12,762 bases of DNA from positions 1 to 12,762 of the forward strand of contig JAFPCE010000078.1 in NCBI GenBank assembly GCA_017390245.1, read 5' to 3'. The notes under the pieces were generated by a model that saw only the letters and a program-made list of their open reading frames with translations, was not told the DNA's origin and searched no databases. Positions 7,189 to 12,762 of the stretch are shown here, piece after piece; the first letter of the stretch is position 1; every line of letters begins with the position of its first letter. The DNA comes from Selenomonadaceae bacterium. GTDB lineage: Bacteria > Bacillota > Negativicutes > Selenomonadales > Selenomonadaceae. Both the position numbers and the translations under genes were made by a program.

Positions 7189-8214
7189 CTAATAGCGTAG
7201 TCTTTTAACCACTTCGGAAATATTCTGGTTCATGTAATTCAATAATGACATGGTCCGTCCATACTCCATACGGGTTGGACCTAACACTGCCATAGAACCT
7301 AACAGCTCGCCATCCAGATGATAAGTAGCTGTTATAATGCTGCAGTCCTGAATGCCCTGGTATTTATTTTCTGTACCGATGGTAACACTTAAGCCATCAC
7401 CTAAGTGAGATTTCAGGATGTCCTTCATCAGCTGGTCTTCCTCCAGCACCAGCAGCAATTCCTTGACCTTATCCACATCGTGGAATTCCGGCTGCTCCAT
7501 CAGCTCTGTAGTACCGCCCAGATAAAGGCTTTCCTTATTCTGGGAATCCAGAGCCTTGTTTATCAGCTCCAGAGCTGAATTGTATAAACCTCTGTCACCG
7601 ATAGCTGCTTCAATTTCATTAAGGCTCTTGGTTTTGATAGTACCTAGTGTGTGCCCTGCCAGGGATTCATTTAACACCCTGGCCATGCCCTGAAAATCCT
7701 CAAAGCAGGCACCCTCAGGCATTTCCATAATGCGGTTTTCCACAAAGCCTGCATCTGTCATCAGCACCGCAATGACGCGGTGATCATCCAGTGGCAGGAA
7801 CTGCAGGCACCGGAATGCCGCCTGCTCAATGCGGGGAGCCAGCACCAGGGAAACATTTCTGGTAAGCTTGGAAATCAGCTTAGCCGTTTCCTGAAAGACC
7901 TGATTAAGCTGCTGTACCTTATTTTTGTACCAGCTGTCAATCATAGCTTTTTCTGCATCACTCATAGGCTGTACTGGCAAAAGCGAATCTACATACAGTC
8001 TGTAGCCTTTGGCAGAAGGAACTCTGCCAGAAGATGTATGGATATGCTCCAGATAGCCCAGCATCTCCAAATCCGCCATCTCATTGCGGATGGTAGCAGG
8101 GCTGACACCTAAATCATATTTCCGGGCCAGGGTTCTGGAACCAACTGGTTCTGCTGATGATATGTAATTTTGGATTACAGCCTGCAGAATTTTCTGCTTT
8201 CTTTCATCTAGCAT
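7189..8214 (-). CDS. hrcA: Heat-inducible transcription repressor HrcA
   Basis: A 341-residue dimeric repressor that binds CIRCE operators, in other Bacillota of both the dnaK and groE operons, and whose activity is modulated by GroEL. The N-terminal winged helix (about 1-75) begins MLDERKQKILQAVIQNYI. It contains LGVSPATIRNEMADLEMLGYL (35-55), the recognition-helix region, and SSGRVPSAKGYRLYVD (61-76). GAF-like and insertion/dimerisation domains follow, and the protein ends SEVVKRLRY. The start is ATG at 8214, with overlapping AGGAGG sites 7 bases upstream. A 28-residue longer frame from a TTG at 8298 is rejected because it would read through the promoter -35 and CIRCE. It is the first gene of the operon and autoregulated by the CIRCE just upstream. 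Confidence 0.97.
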   Translation of the reverse strand: MLDERKQKILQAVIQNYISSAEPVGSRTLARKYDLGVSPATIRNEMADLEMLGYLEHIHTSSGRVPSAKGYRLYVDSLLPVQPMSDAEKAMIDSWYKNKVQQLNQVFQETAKLISKLTRNVSLVLAPRIEQAAFRCLQFLPLDDHRVIAVLMTDAGFVENRIMEMPEGACFEDFQGMARVLNESLAGHTLGTIKTKSLNEIEAAIGDRGLYNSALELINKALDSQNKESLYLGGTTELMEQPEFHDVDKVKELLLVLEEDQLMKDILKSHLGDGLSVTIGTENKYQGIQDCSIITATYHLDGELLGSMAVLGPTRMEYGRTMSLLNYMNQNISEVVKRLRY

Positions 8215-8221
8215 CCCTTGC

Positions 8222-8230
8222 CCTCCTCCT
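8222..8230 (-). promoter_or_regulatory. Strong ribosome-binding site of hrcA
   Basis: Minus-strand AGGAGGAGG contains two overlapping AGGAGG cores. It lies 7 bases before the ATG at 8214 and 1 base after the CIRCE right arm. This fixes the start of hrcA downstream of the operator. Confidence 0.8.
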
Positions 8231-8231
8231 G

Positions 8232-8258
8232 TTAGCACTCCATTTAACTGAGTGCTAA
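8232..8258 (-). promoter_or_regulatory. CIRCE operator (HrcA-binding site)
   Basis: Perfect CIRCE inverted repeat: TTAGCACTC (8258-8250 on the minus strand), a 9-base spacer, and GAGTGCTAA (8240-8232). Both 9-base arms match the consensus exactly. It starts 11 bases downstream of the -10 element, so it would overlap the first transcribed bases. HrcA bound here blocks transcription of hrcA-grpE-dnaK-dnaJ until heat or unfolded protein titrates GroEL. It is the only CIRCE in the window. Confidence 0.98.
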
Positions 8259-8269
8259 TCACTAATGAC

Positions 8270-8298
8270 AATATACCCCTATTCAAGTAAAAAGTCAA
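8270..8298 (-). promoter_or_regulatory. Sigma-A promoter of the hrcA-grpE-dnaK-dnaJ operon
   Basis: Minus-strand TTGACT (8298-8293), a 17-base spacer and TATATT (8275-8270). Five of six bases match consensus at each element, spacing is optimal, and A/T-rich sequence lies upstream. The predicted transcript would start near 8263, just before CIRCE. The 8-base unit holding the -35 is tandemly duplicated (8293-8308). Confidence 0.85.
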
Positions 8299-8322
8299 TA
8301 AGTCAATAAAATTTTTTTCTTT

Positions 8323-9468
8323 TTATAAAAGAAATTCTGAAAATACCTGATTGCCATAACGCATGCCCAGAAGAGTCAGGCTGCAGCTATCCTCTTTATC
8401 TTTTAGTAAACCTTTCTCTGTAAGCCTTATGATAACATCTCCATATATTTCTTCTAAATTTCTGCCAAAGGTCTGGCTAAATTGCTTTTTGTTTATGCCC
8501 TCTGCAGTACGCAGTCCCAGAAAACACATTTCCTCCATGTGCTCTTTTTCCGATACCTGTTCCTCCAGCTCCTGCCAGTTATTTTCCGGCACTGCCTTTA
8601 TATATGAAGGAATGTCTGCCAGATTTTGCAGTCTTTTTCCCTGCCAGTAGCTATGGGCTCCTGAGCCAAAGCCTAAATACATTTTATCCTGCCAATATGA
8701 CATATTGTGCCTGCTATAAAAGCCTTTTTGCGCAAAATTAGATATTTCATAGCGTTCATACCCCTGCTGTGGCAGTTCGCTGGTTATATAATCATACATG
8801 GCTTCAGTTATTTCATCAGCAGGCAGCTGCAGCTTGCCTATGGCCTCCATTTTGGCAAAGGCTGTTCCTTCCTCCAGCTGCAGGCCATAAATAGAAATAT
8901 GCTGCACCTTCAGTTTAAGAGCCTGCCTCAAGGTTTCCTGCAAAACAGCCATGGTCTGTCCAGGCAGTCCATACATTAAATCAATGCTGATATTATTAAG
9001 GCCCAGCAGCTGTGCCAGCTGAACTGTATCCACTGCCTCCTGGGCATTATGAATCCGGCCTATGGCTTGCAGGTATTTGTCATCCAGACTCTGCACACCG
9101 ATGCTGAGCCTGGTAATACCAGCATTTTTCAGAAGCTTCAGCTTATTTTCATTAACCGTTCCAGGATTTACTTCAATAGTATATTCCTCACAGAAATCCA
9201 GAGAGATTTCCTCATGGATAAGCTGAAACAGCTTCTCTAATTGTTCTTCTGCCAGAACTGTAGGTGTGCCACCACCAATATATAAGGTTTTGGGCTGTAA
9301 TTTTTCATCTTGGCCATAACCCATATTGCTTTTTGTCTTGTGTATTTCTTCCTTTAAAGCCAGCAAGTAATCATCTATAAACCGCTCTCTGCCAGCAAAG
9401 GAAGGAAAATCACAATAAAAGCATTTTTGCTGGCAAAAAGGAATATGTATATATACGCCAAATTCCAT
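8323..9468 (-). CDS. hemW: Radical SAM haem chaperone HemW (coproporphyrinogen III oxidase-like)
   Basis: A 381-residue radical-SAM protein of the HemN/HemW family. HemW members bind haem and deliver it to targets; they are often mis-annotated as oxygen-independent coproporphyrinogen oxidase. The cluster motif is C12-x3-C16-x2-C19 followed by D20-F21. True HemN has a further Cys where F21 stands here, which supports HemW. Also visible are GGGTPT (65-70), IEVNPGT (98-104), SIGVQS (122-127), DLMYGLPGQT (163-172) and a C-terminal HemW domain with FLGLRTAEGI. The start is ATG at 9468, with AGGAGG 7 bases upstream (9476-9481). A longer frame from 9513 would run through the terminator-like hairpin and is rejected. 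The gene follows lepA, as in B. subtilis, and ends 25 bp before the hrcA -35. Confidence 0.94.
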   Translation of the reverse strand: MEFGVYIHIPFCQQKCFYCDFPSFAGRERFIDDYLLALKEEIHKTKSNMGYGQDEKLQPKTLYIGGGTPTVLAEEQLEKLFQLIHEEISLDFCEEYTIEVNPGTVNENKLKLLKNAGITRLSIGVQSLDDKYLQAIGRIHNAQEAVDTVQLAQLLGLNNISIDLMYGLPGQTMAVLQETLRQALKLKVQHISIYGLQLEEGTAFAKMEAIGKLQLPADEITEAMYDYITSELPQQGYERYEISNFAQKGFYSRHNMSYWQDKMYLGFGSGAHSYWQGKRLQNLADIPSYIKAVPENNWQELEEQVSEKEHMEEMCFLGLRTAEGINKKQFSQTFGRNLEEIYGDVIIRLTEKGLLKDKEDSCSLTLLGMRYGNQVFSEFLL

Positions 9469-9475
9469 AAATCTG

Positions 9476-9481
9476 CCTCCT
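9476..9481 (-). promoter_or_regulatory. Ribosome-binding site deciding the hemW start
   Basis: Minus-strand AGGAGG, 7 bases before the ATG at 9468. The protein from this ATG starts MEFGVYIHIPFC, where HemW homologues begin. Confidence 0.8.
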
Positions 9482-9490
9482 GATGTAAAT

Positions 9491-9526
9491 TTATAAAAAT
9501 AGCTGCCACACATAGTGCAGCAGCTA
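9491..9526 (-). terminator. Terminator-like hairpin between lepA and hemW
   Basis: Minus-strand arms TAGCTGCTGC (9526-9517) and GTGGCAGCTA (9509-9500) form a 10-bp stem with two adjacent G-U wobbles and a 7-base loop. TTTTTAT follows. It starts 7 bases after the lepA stop. No convincing promoter lies between it and hemW, so it probably terminates only part of the transcription, lowering hemW relative to lepA. Confidence 0.7.
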
Positions 9527-9533
9527 GTAGTAT

Positions 9534-11330
9534 TTAATCAATCTGTAAAATAGCCATAAATGCTTCCTGTGGTACCTCCACACGGCCTACAGCCTTCATG
9601 CGCTTCTTGCCTTCCTTCTGCTTTTCCAGCAGCTTGCGCTTACGGGAAATATCACCGCCATAGCACTTAGCCAGCACGTCCTTGCGCATAGCACGGACAT
9701 TTTCACGGGCAATAATCTTATTGCCAATAGCAGCCTGAATAGGAATTTCAAACATCTGCTGAGGGATAATCTCCTTCAGCTTGGCAGCCAGCTGGCGGCC
9801 ACGGCTGGCAGCATTATCCACATGGACGATAGTAGACAGGGCATCCACTGGCTCACCATTCAGGAGAATATCCAGCTTCACCAGCTTAGCCTGCTGATAG
9901 TCAGCCAGCTCATAATCAAGAGAAGCATAACCACGGGTAGAGGATTTCAGCTTATCAAAATAATCATAGATAATCTCACTGAGCGGAATGTGGTAAACAA
10001 TCATGACACGGTTGACATCCAGATAGTCCATGCTCTTGAACTCGCCACGCTTGTTCTGGGAAATATCCATAACTGCCCCAACAAAATCATTAGGAACAAT
10101 AACAGTTGCCTTAACGTAAGGCTCTTCAATATGCTGAATGGTAGTTGGATCTGGCAAATCAGAAGGATTGTCCACCTTCACCATTTCCCCGTCAGTTTTA
10201 TAAACGTGATAAATAACGCTTGGCGCTGTGGTTATGAGCTTCAGGTTGTACTCCCGCTCCAGTCTTTCCTGGATAACATCCATGTGCAGCAGTCCCAAAA
10301 AGCCGCAGCGGTAACCAAAGCCCAGGGCAATAGATGTCTCTGGCTCAAACACCAGAGCCGCATCATTAAGCTGCAGCTTTTCCAGGGCATCCTTGAGATT
10401 ATCATAATCAGCACTATCCACAGGATAGAGGCCGCAGTATACCATAGGCGTAACACCACGGTAGCCTGGCAAAGGCTCAGCTGCAGGCTTTTCTGCGCTG
10501 GTAACGGTAACGCCTACCCGCACATCAGCCACCTGCTTTAAAGAGCCTGCTACAAAGCCAACAGAGCCTGGGCCTAATTCTGCCAGCTCCATAGGCGCTG
10601 GACGGAAGCAGCCAATTTCAGTAGCTTCAAAGGTTTTGCCTGTAGCCATCATCTTCAGCTTGCTGCCCTTTTTTATCATGCCATCCATAACGCGGATATG
10701 GGCAATAGCCCCCTTATAGGCATCAAAATAAGAATCAAAAATCAGTGCCTGTAAAGACTCTTCCTTTGTGCCCCCTGGTGCTGGGATACGCTCCACAATG
10801 GCATCTAAAATTTCTTCAATGCCAATGCCAGTTTTAGCGGAAGCCAGAATTGCCTCAGATGCATCTAAGCCAATAACATCCTCAATTTCCTGCTTTACCC
10901 GGTCTGGATCTGCACTAGGCAGGTCAATTTTATTAATAACTGGAATAATCTCCAGGTCGTGCTCTAAAGCCATATACACATTAGCCAGTGTCTGGGCCTC
11001 AACACCCTGGGCAGCATCTACGATCAAAAGTGCACCCTCGCAGGCAGCCAGACTTCTGGATACCTCATAGGTAAAATCCACATGGCCCGGGGTATCTATG
11101 AGGTTCAGGCAGTACATTTCTCCATCCTTGCCCCGGTAATCCAGCCGGACAGTCTGGGCTTTAATGGTGATGCCCCGCTCACGCTCCAAATCCATGTTAT
11201 CCAGTACCTGGGCGGACATTTCTCTCTGGGAAAGAGTGCCAGTATATTCAATTAAGCGATCTGCAATGGTAGACTTGCCGTGATCGATATGTGCAATAAT
11301 AGAAAAGTTACGAATTTTTTTATTATCCAT
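9534..11330 (-). CDS. lepA: Elongation factor 4 (LepA/EF4), ribosome-associated GTPase
   Basis: A 598-residue translational GTPase of the LepA family, implicated in ribosome back-translocation or in 30S biogenesis; its role is still debated. GTPase motifs are G1 AHIDHGKST (13-21), switch I RGITI (52-56), G3 DTPGH (79-83), G4 NKID (133-136) and G5 SAK (164-166). EF-G-like domains II, III and V follow. The LepA-specific C-terminal domain is marked by GGDISRKRKLLEKQKEGKKRMK and ends VEVPQEAFMAILQID. Full length for the family. The ATG start has AAAGGAG at 11337-11343, 6 bases upstream. It has its own promoter in the region shared with divergent rpsT. In spore formers gpr and spoIIP lie between rpsT and lepA; here there is no gene. 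Confidence 0.99.
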   Translation of the reverse strand: MDNKKIRNFSIIAHIDHGKSTIADRLIEYTGTLSQREMSAQVLDNMDLERERGITIKAQTVRLDYRGKDGEMYCLNLIDTPGHVDFTYEVSRSLAACEGALLIVDAAQGVEAQTLANVYMALEHDLEIIPVINKIDLPSADPDRVKQEIEDVIGLDASEAILASAKTGIGIEEILDAIVERIPAPGGTKEESLQALIFDSYFDAYKGAIAHIRVMDGMIKKGSKLKMMATGKTFEATEIGCFRPAPMELAELGPGSVGFVAGSLKQVADVRVGVTVTSAEKPAAEPLPGYRGVTPMVYCGLYPVDSADYDNLKDALEKLQLNDAALVFEPETSIALGFGYRCGFLGLLHMDVIQERLEREYNLKLITTAPSVIYHVYKTDGEMVKVDNPSDLPDPTTIQHIEEPYVKATVIVPNDFVGAVMDISQNKRGEFKSMDYLDVNRVMIVYHIPLSEIIYDYFDKLKSSTRGYASLDYELADYQQAKLVKLDILLNGEPVDALSTIVHVDNAASRGRQLAAKLKEIIPQQMFEIPIQAAIGNKIIARENVRAMRKDVLAKCYGGDISRKRKLLEKQKEGKKRMKAVGRVEVPQEAFMAILQID

Positions 11331-11367
11331 GCAAAGCTCCTTTTGAAAATCTATACATAATTATTTA

Positions 11368-11397
11368 ATTATAACATCACATATTAGTATCAAGCAA
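11368..11397 (-). promoter_or_regulatory. Predicted sigma-A promoter of lepA
   Basis: Minus-strand TTGCTT (11397-11392), 18-base spacer, and a perfect TATAAT (11373-11368). TGT precedes the -10, giving an extended -10. The predicted transcript starts near 11361, giving a leader of about 30 bases to the lepA ATG at 11330. Confidence 0.75.
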
Positions 11398-11441
11398 GTT
11401 ATAGGCCAGAGGCTCATATAGTAAATTAATAAATTATTTTG

Positions 11442-11470
11442 TTGCTTTTTTTTAATTGTCATGCTAGAAT
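11442..11470 (+). promoter_or_regulatory. Predicted sigma-A promoter of rpsT
   Basis: Plus-strand TTGCTT (11442-11447), 17-base spacer that includes a T-run, and TAGAAT (11465-11470) preceded by TGC, an extended -10. The predicted start is near 11477, giving a short leader of about 28 bases before the TTG start of rpsT. Confidence 0.75.
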
Positions 11471-11490
11471 ACAAAGGTATTAATATTCCA

Positions 11491-11498
11491 AGGGGGTG
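11491..11498 (+). promoter_or_regulatory. Ribosome-binding site of rpsT, fixing a TTG start
   Basis: AGGGGGTG lies 6 bases before the TTG at 11505. An in-frame TAA (11502-11504) directly precedes the TTG, so no upstream start can be used. The next in-frame ATG is deep inside the protein. Confidence 0.8.
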
Positions 11499-11504
11499 AA
11501 CTAA

Positions 11505-11771
11505 TTGCCAAATATTAAATCTTCTATCTTGAGTGTAAAGACTGATGCAAAGCGCCGTGCTAAGAACAATGCTGAGAAGTCTCGTGTAAGAACTGCTTCC
11601 CGCAAGGTTTTGGATGCTATTGAGGCTGGCAAAGCTGATGAAGCAAAGGCCCTCCTTACAATCGCCTGCAAGACTATCGATATGGCTGCTGCAAACCATG
11701 TTTATCATAAGAATGCTGCTAGCCGCAAGAAGTCCCGTTTAGCTCGTAAGGTTAACGCAATGGCTAACTAA
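11505..11771 (+). CDS. rpsT: 30S ribosomal protein S20
   Basis: An 88-residue basic helical protein that binds the 5' domain and helix 44 of 16S rRNA during early 30S assembly. The sequence MPNIKSSILSVKTDAKRRAKN, the central SRVRTASRKVLDAI and the C-terminal HKNAASRKKSRLARKVNA are hallmarks of S20. Length is typical. The start codon is TTG. Escherichia coli rpsT also starts with UUG, which there is linked to low initiation efficiency and autogenous control. This is the only plus-strand gene in the window: it diverges from lepA (174 bp) and converges on holA (147 bp). A hairpin terminator begins about 14 bases after the stop. Confidence 0.98.
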   Translation: MPNIKSSILSVKTDAKRRAKNNAEKSRVRTASRKVLDAIEAGKADEAKALLTIACKTIDMAAANHVYHKNAASRKKSRLARKVNAMAN

Positions 11772-11785
11772 TTGCATTAAAATAC

Positions 11786-11818
11786 AGGCCTGTTCCTTAT
11801 GGGGAACAGGTCTTATTA
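11786..11818 (+). terminator. Rho-independent terminator of rpsT
   Basis: CCTGTTCC (11789-11796) pairs with GGAACAGG (11803-11810) around TTATGG. An outer G-U, G-C and A-U extend the stem to 11 bp. The tail TCTTATTA is only moderately U-rich, but the stem is strong and well placed. Confidence 0.75.
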
Positions 11819-11841
11819 CATGCTAAGGCCCAAACACAATG

Positions 11842-11907
11842 AAAAAGGATTATCCACTGTAAAGTATGCACATACTGTGCCGGCTCTACAATGGATAATC
11901 CTTTTTT
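11842..11907. terminator. Long bidirectional hairpin terminator between convergent rpsT and holA
   Basis: AAAAAGGATTATCCA (11842-11856) and TGGATAATCCTTTTT (11892-11906) form a perfect 15-bp inverted repeat around 35 bases. After one mismatch, TGTA (11858-11861) pairs with TACA (11887-11890). A/T runs at both outer ends supply a U-tail on either strand, so it can end holA transcripts (minus) and back up the rpsT terminator (plus). The loop holds two overlapping alternative short hairpins. A small repeated intergenic element is an alternative reading. Confidence 0.75.
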
Positions 11908-11918
11908 AGTGTCTGTAT

Positions 11919-12762
11919 TTAATTATTATTACAGCAAAGCTGGATGATAACTGCCTCTAACTCCATAATGTCCCCAGCGCCTGTTTTAAGCAGATAATCA
12001 GTATCTGACAGGGCCAGCAATGACTGTTTTAAATTATTTTCCGTAAAGCCTCTGGCCTCTCTGGCTAATTTTTCTGCCAGAAACGGAGGCTGCCCCAGTG
12101 TACTGGCTAAGGCCTTGCCTCTTAAGCCTTTACTCCCCAGGGACTTAGCCAGCCACCACAGCCTTACCTGTCTGGCTAAAAGACCGACAGTCAGGGTAAA
12201 ATAAACGCCGCTTTCCTGCTGCTTGCGGTATAACTGCAAGGCTCTTGCCACCTTGTGTTCAGCAATGGCATTAATCATAGCAAAGCCTGAAATCTCCGGC
12301 ACATCTGCCAGCACCTTCACTACATCATCCTTACAGATTTTATTGGAGGCTTTTCCTAGAAACAGTGCCAGCTTGTCTAACTCCTGCTCAATATAGCTCA
12401 GAGACACTGTCTGCATGCTGCTGATGGCCGCAATAAAGTATTCGTAAGCCTCCCGGTCCATCTGTTTATTCAGCTCCTGCAGCTTGCTCTGGACAAAACC
12501 ATCAATATTATTGGCTCTTAAAAGCTCAGACTCCAGGATACAGCCATAACTGCTGATGGCCTTATAGATTTTCTTTCGCTTATCAGCTTTGCCATAATAG
12601 GTAAAGATAATATAGGTAAACTCAGGAATATCTGCTAAGAGCTTTAGCAGTGCTTCCTCAGATTTATCACCTTTGCTGGCACTTGCTTCAGCTTTAGCTG
12701 CCTTAAACAGCTTGTTCCACCTTACCAGAATAACATTTTTATCAGTAAAAAATGGCATAGCC
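11919..12762 (-). CDS. holA: DNA polymerase III subunit delta (clamp loader), N-terminus missing
   Basis: Partial gene: the frame is open to the right edge, giving about 280 of the usual ~340 residues, so the first ATG visible (12758) is internal. Delta opens the beta sliding clamp within the clamp-loader complex. Recognisable parts are PFFTDKNVILVRWNKLFK, the clamp-binding N-terminal domain segment usually near residue 70, then FTYIIFTYYGKADKRKKIYKAI, and the collar-domain stretch ALQLYRKQQESGVYFTLTVGLLARQVRLWWLAK typical of HolA. It ends in CNNN at a TAA at 11919-11921. In B. subtilis holA (yqeN) is likewise next to rpsT. Weak sequence conservation is normal for this family; context makes the call secure. 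Confidence 0.93.
   Translation of the reverse strand, partial: AMPFFTDKNVILVRWNKLFKAAKAEASASKGDKSEEALLKLLADIPEFTYIIFTYYGKADKRKKIYKAISSYGCILESELLRANNIDGFVQSKLQELNKQMDREAYEYFIAAISSMQTVSLSYIEQELDKLALFLGKASNKICKDDVVKVLADVPEISGFAMINAIAEHKVARALQLYRKQQESGVYFTLTVGLLARQVRLWWLAKSLGSKGLRGKALASTLGQPPFLAEKLAREARGFTENNLKQSLLALSDTDYLLKTGAGDIMELEAVIIQLCCNNN

Noticed and set aside
8215..8298. 28-residue N-terminal extension of hrcA from a TTG at 8298
   Set aside because: It would make the -35, -10 and CIRCE coding. HrcA homologues start at MLDERKQKIL, and the strong ribosome-binding site is right before that ATG.
8316..8334. A/T inverted repeat (TTTCTTTT / AAAAGAAA) over the hemW stop as a terminator
   Set aside because: Almost all A-U pairs with a 3-base loop, too weak to terminate. 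Better read as A/T-rich sequence upstream of the hrcA promoter.
9469..9513. 15-residue N-terminal extension of hemW
   Set aside because: It reads through the hairpin after lepA and has no ribosome-binding site, while AGGAGG sits 7 bases before the ATG at 9468.
9822..10541. 239-codon plus-strand frame opposite lepA
   Set aside because: Antisense to a highly conserved gene. Composition (Ile/Asn/His-rich) is what reversed lepA codons give, and no ribosome-binding site or domain was seen.
11361..11708. 115-codon minus-strand frame opposite rpsT
   Set aside because: It is antisense to a certain ribosomal protein gene, overlaps both promoters, and shows no family resemblance.
1..12762. Defence system, mobile element, CRISPR array or novel gene cluster
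   Set aside because: Every coding region is a recognisable housekeeping gene in conserved order. Gaps are at most 174 bp, and no repeats of array type or transposase-like genes are present.

Overview
The window is a core chromosomal segment of a Bacillota (Firmicutes) bacterium. It holds the heat-shock (hrcA-dnaK) region flanked by translation genes. The order is holA, rpsT, lepA, hemW, hrcA, grpE, dnaK, dnaJ, prmA, rsmE, mtaB, then a HIT-family gene, closely matching the arrangement around the Bacillus subtilis hrcA operon. DnaK lacks the N-terminal insertion typical of proteobacterial Hsp70, and the hrcA promoter carries a perfect CIRCE operator, both as expected for Bacillota. The sporulation genes gpr and spoIIP, found between rpsT and lepA in B. 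subtilis and many spore formers, are absent here. That suggests a non-sporulating lineage. A member of the Negativicutes is my guess, but the window alone does not prove it.

Layout from right to left, which is the transcription direction of everything except rpsT. The right edge cuts holA (minus strand). rpsT is the only plus-strand gene; it converges on holA through two hairpins and diverges from lepA over a 174 bp two-promoter region. lepA is followed by a terminator-like hairpin and then hemW. About 110 bp holding a sigma-A-type promoter and CIRCE precede hrcA-grpE-dnaK-dnaJ. A terminator follows dnaJ, and a candidate promoter overlapping it would drive prmA-rsmE-mtaB and the HIT gene, which runs off the left edge. 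The last three complete genes are packed with 4-5 bp gaps.

How the genes work together. HrcA represses its own operon through CIRCE. GrpE, DnaK and DnaJ form the Hsp70 folding cycle. PrmA (protein L11), RsmE (16S rRNA) and MtaB (tRNA) modify parts of the translation machinery. LepA and S20 are a ribosome factor and a ribosomal protein. HemW is a radical-SAM haem-handling protein, and HolA is a clamp-loader subunit.

No stretch longer than 174 bp lacks a gene. I found no mobile element, CRISPR array, tRNA or rRNA, and no sign of an undescribed multi-gene system. The points worth a second look are regulatory: two intra-operon hairpins with identical 8-nt arms, a long convergent hairpin with alternative inner folds, a TTG-started rpsT, and three genes whose longest reading frame over-extends the true start.
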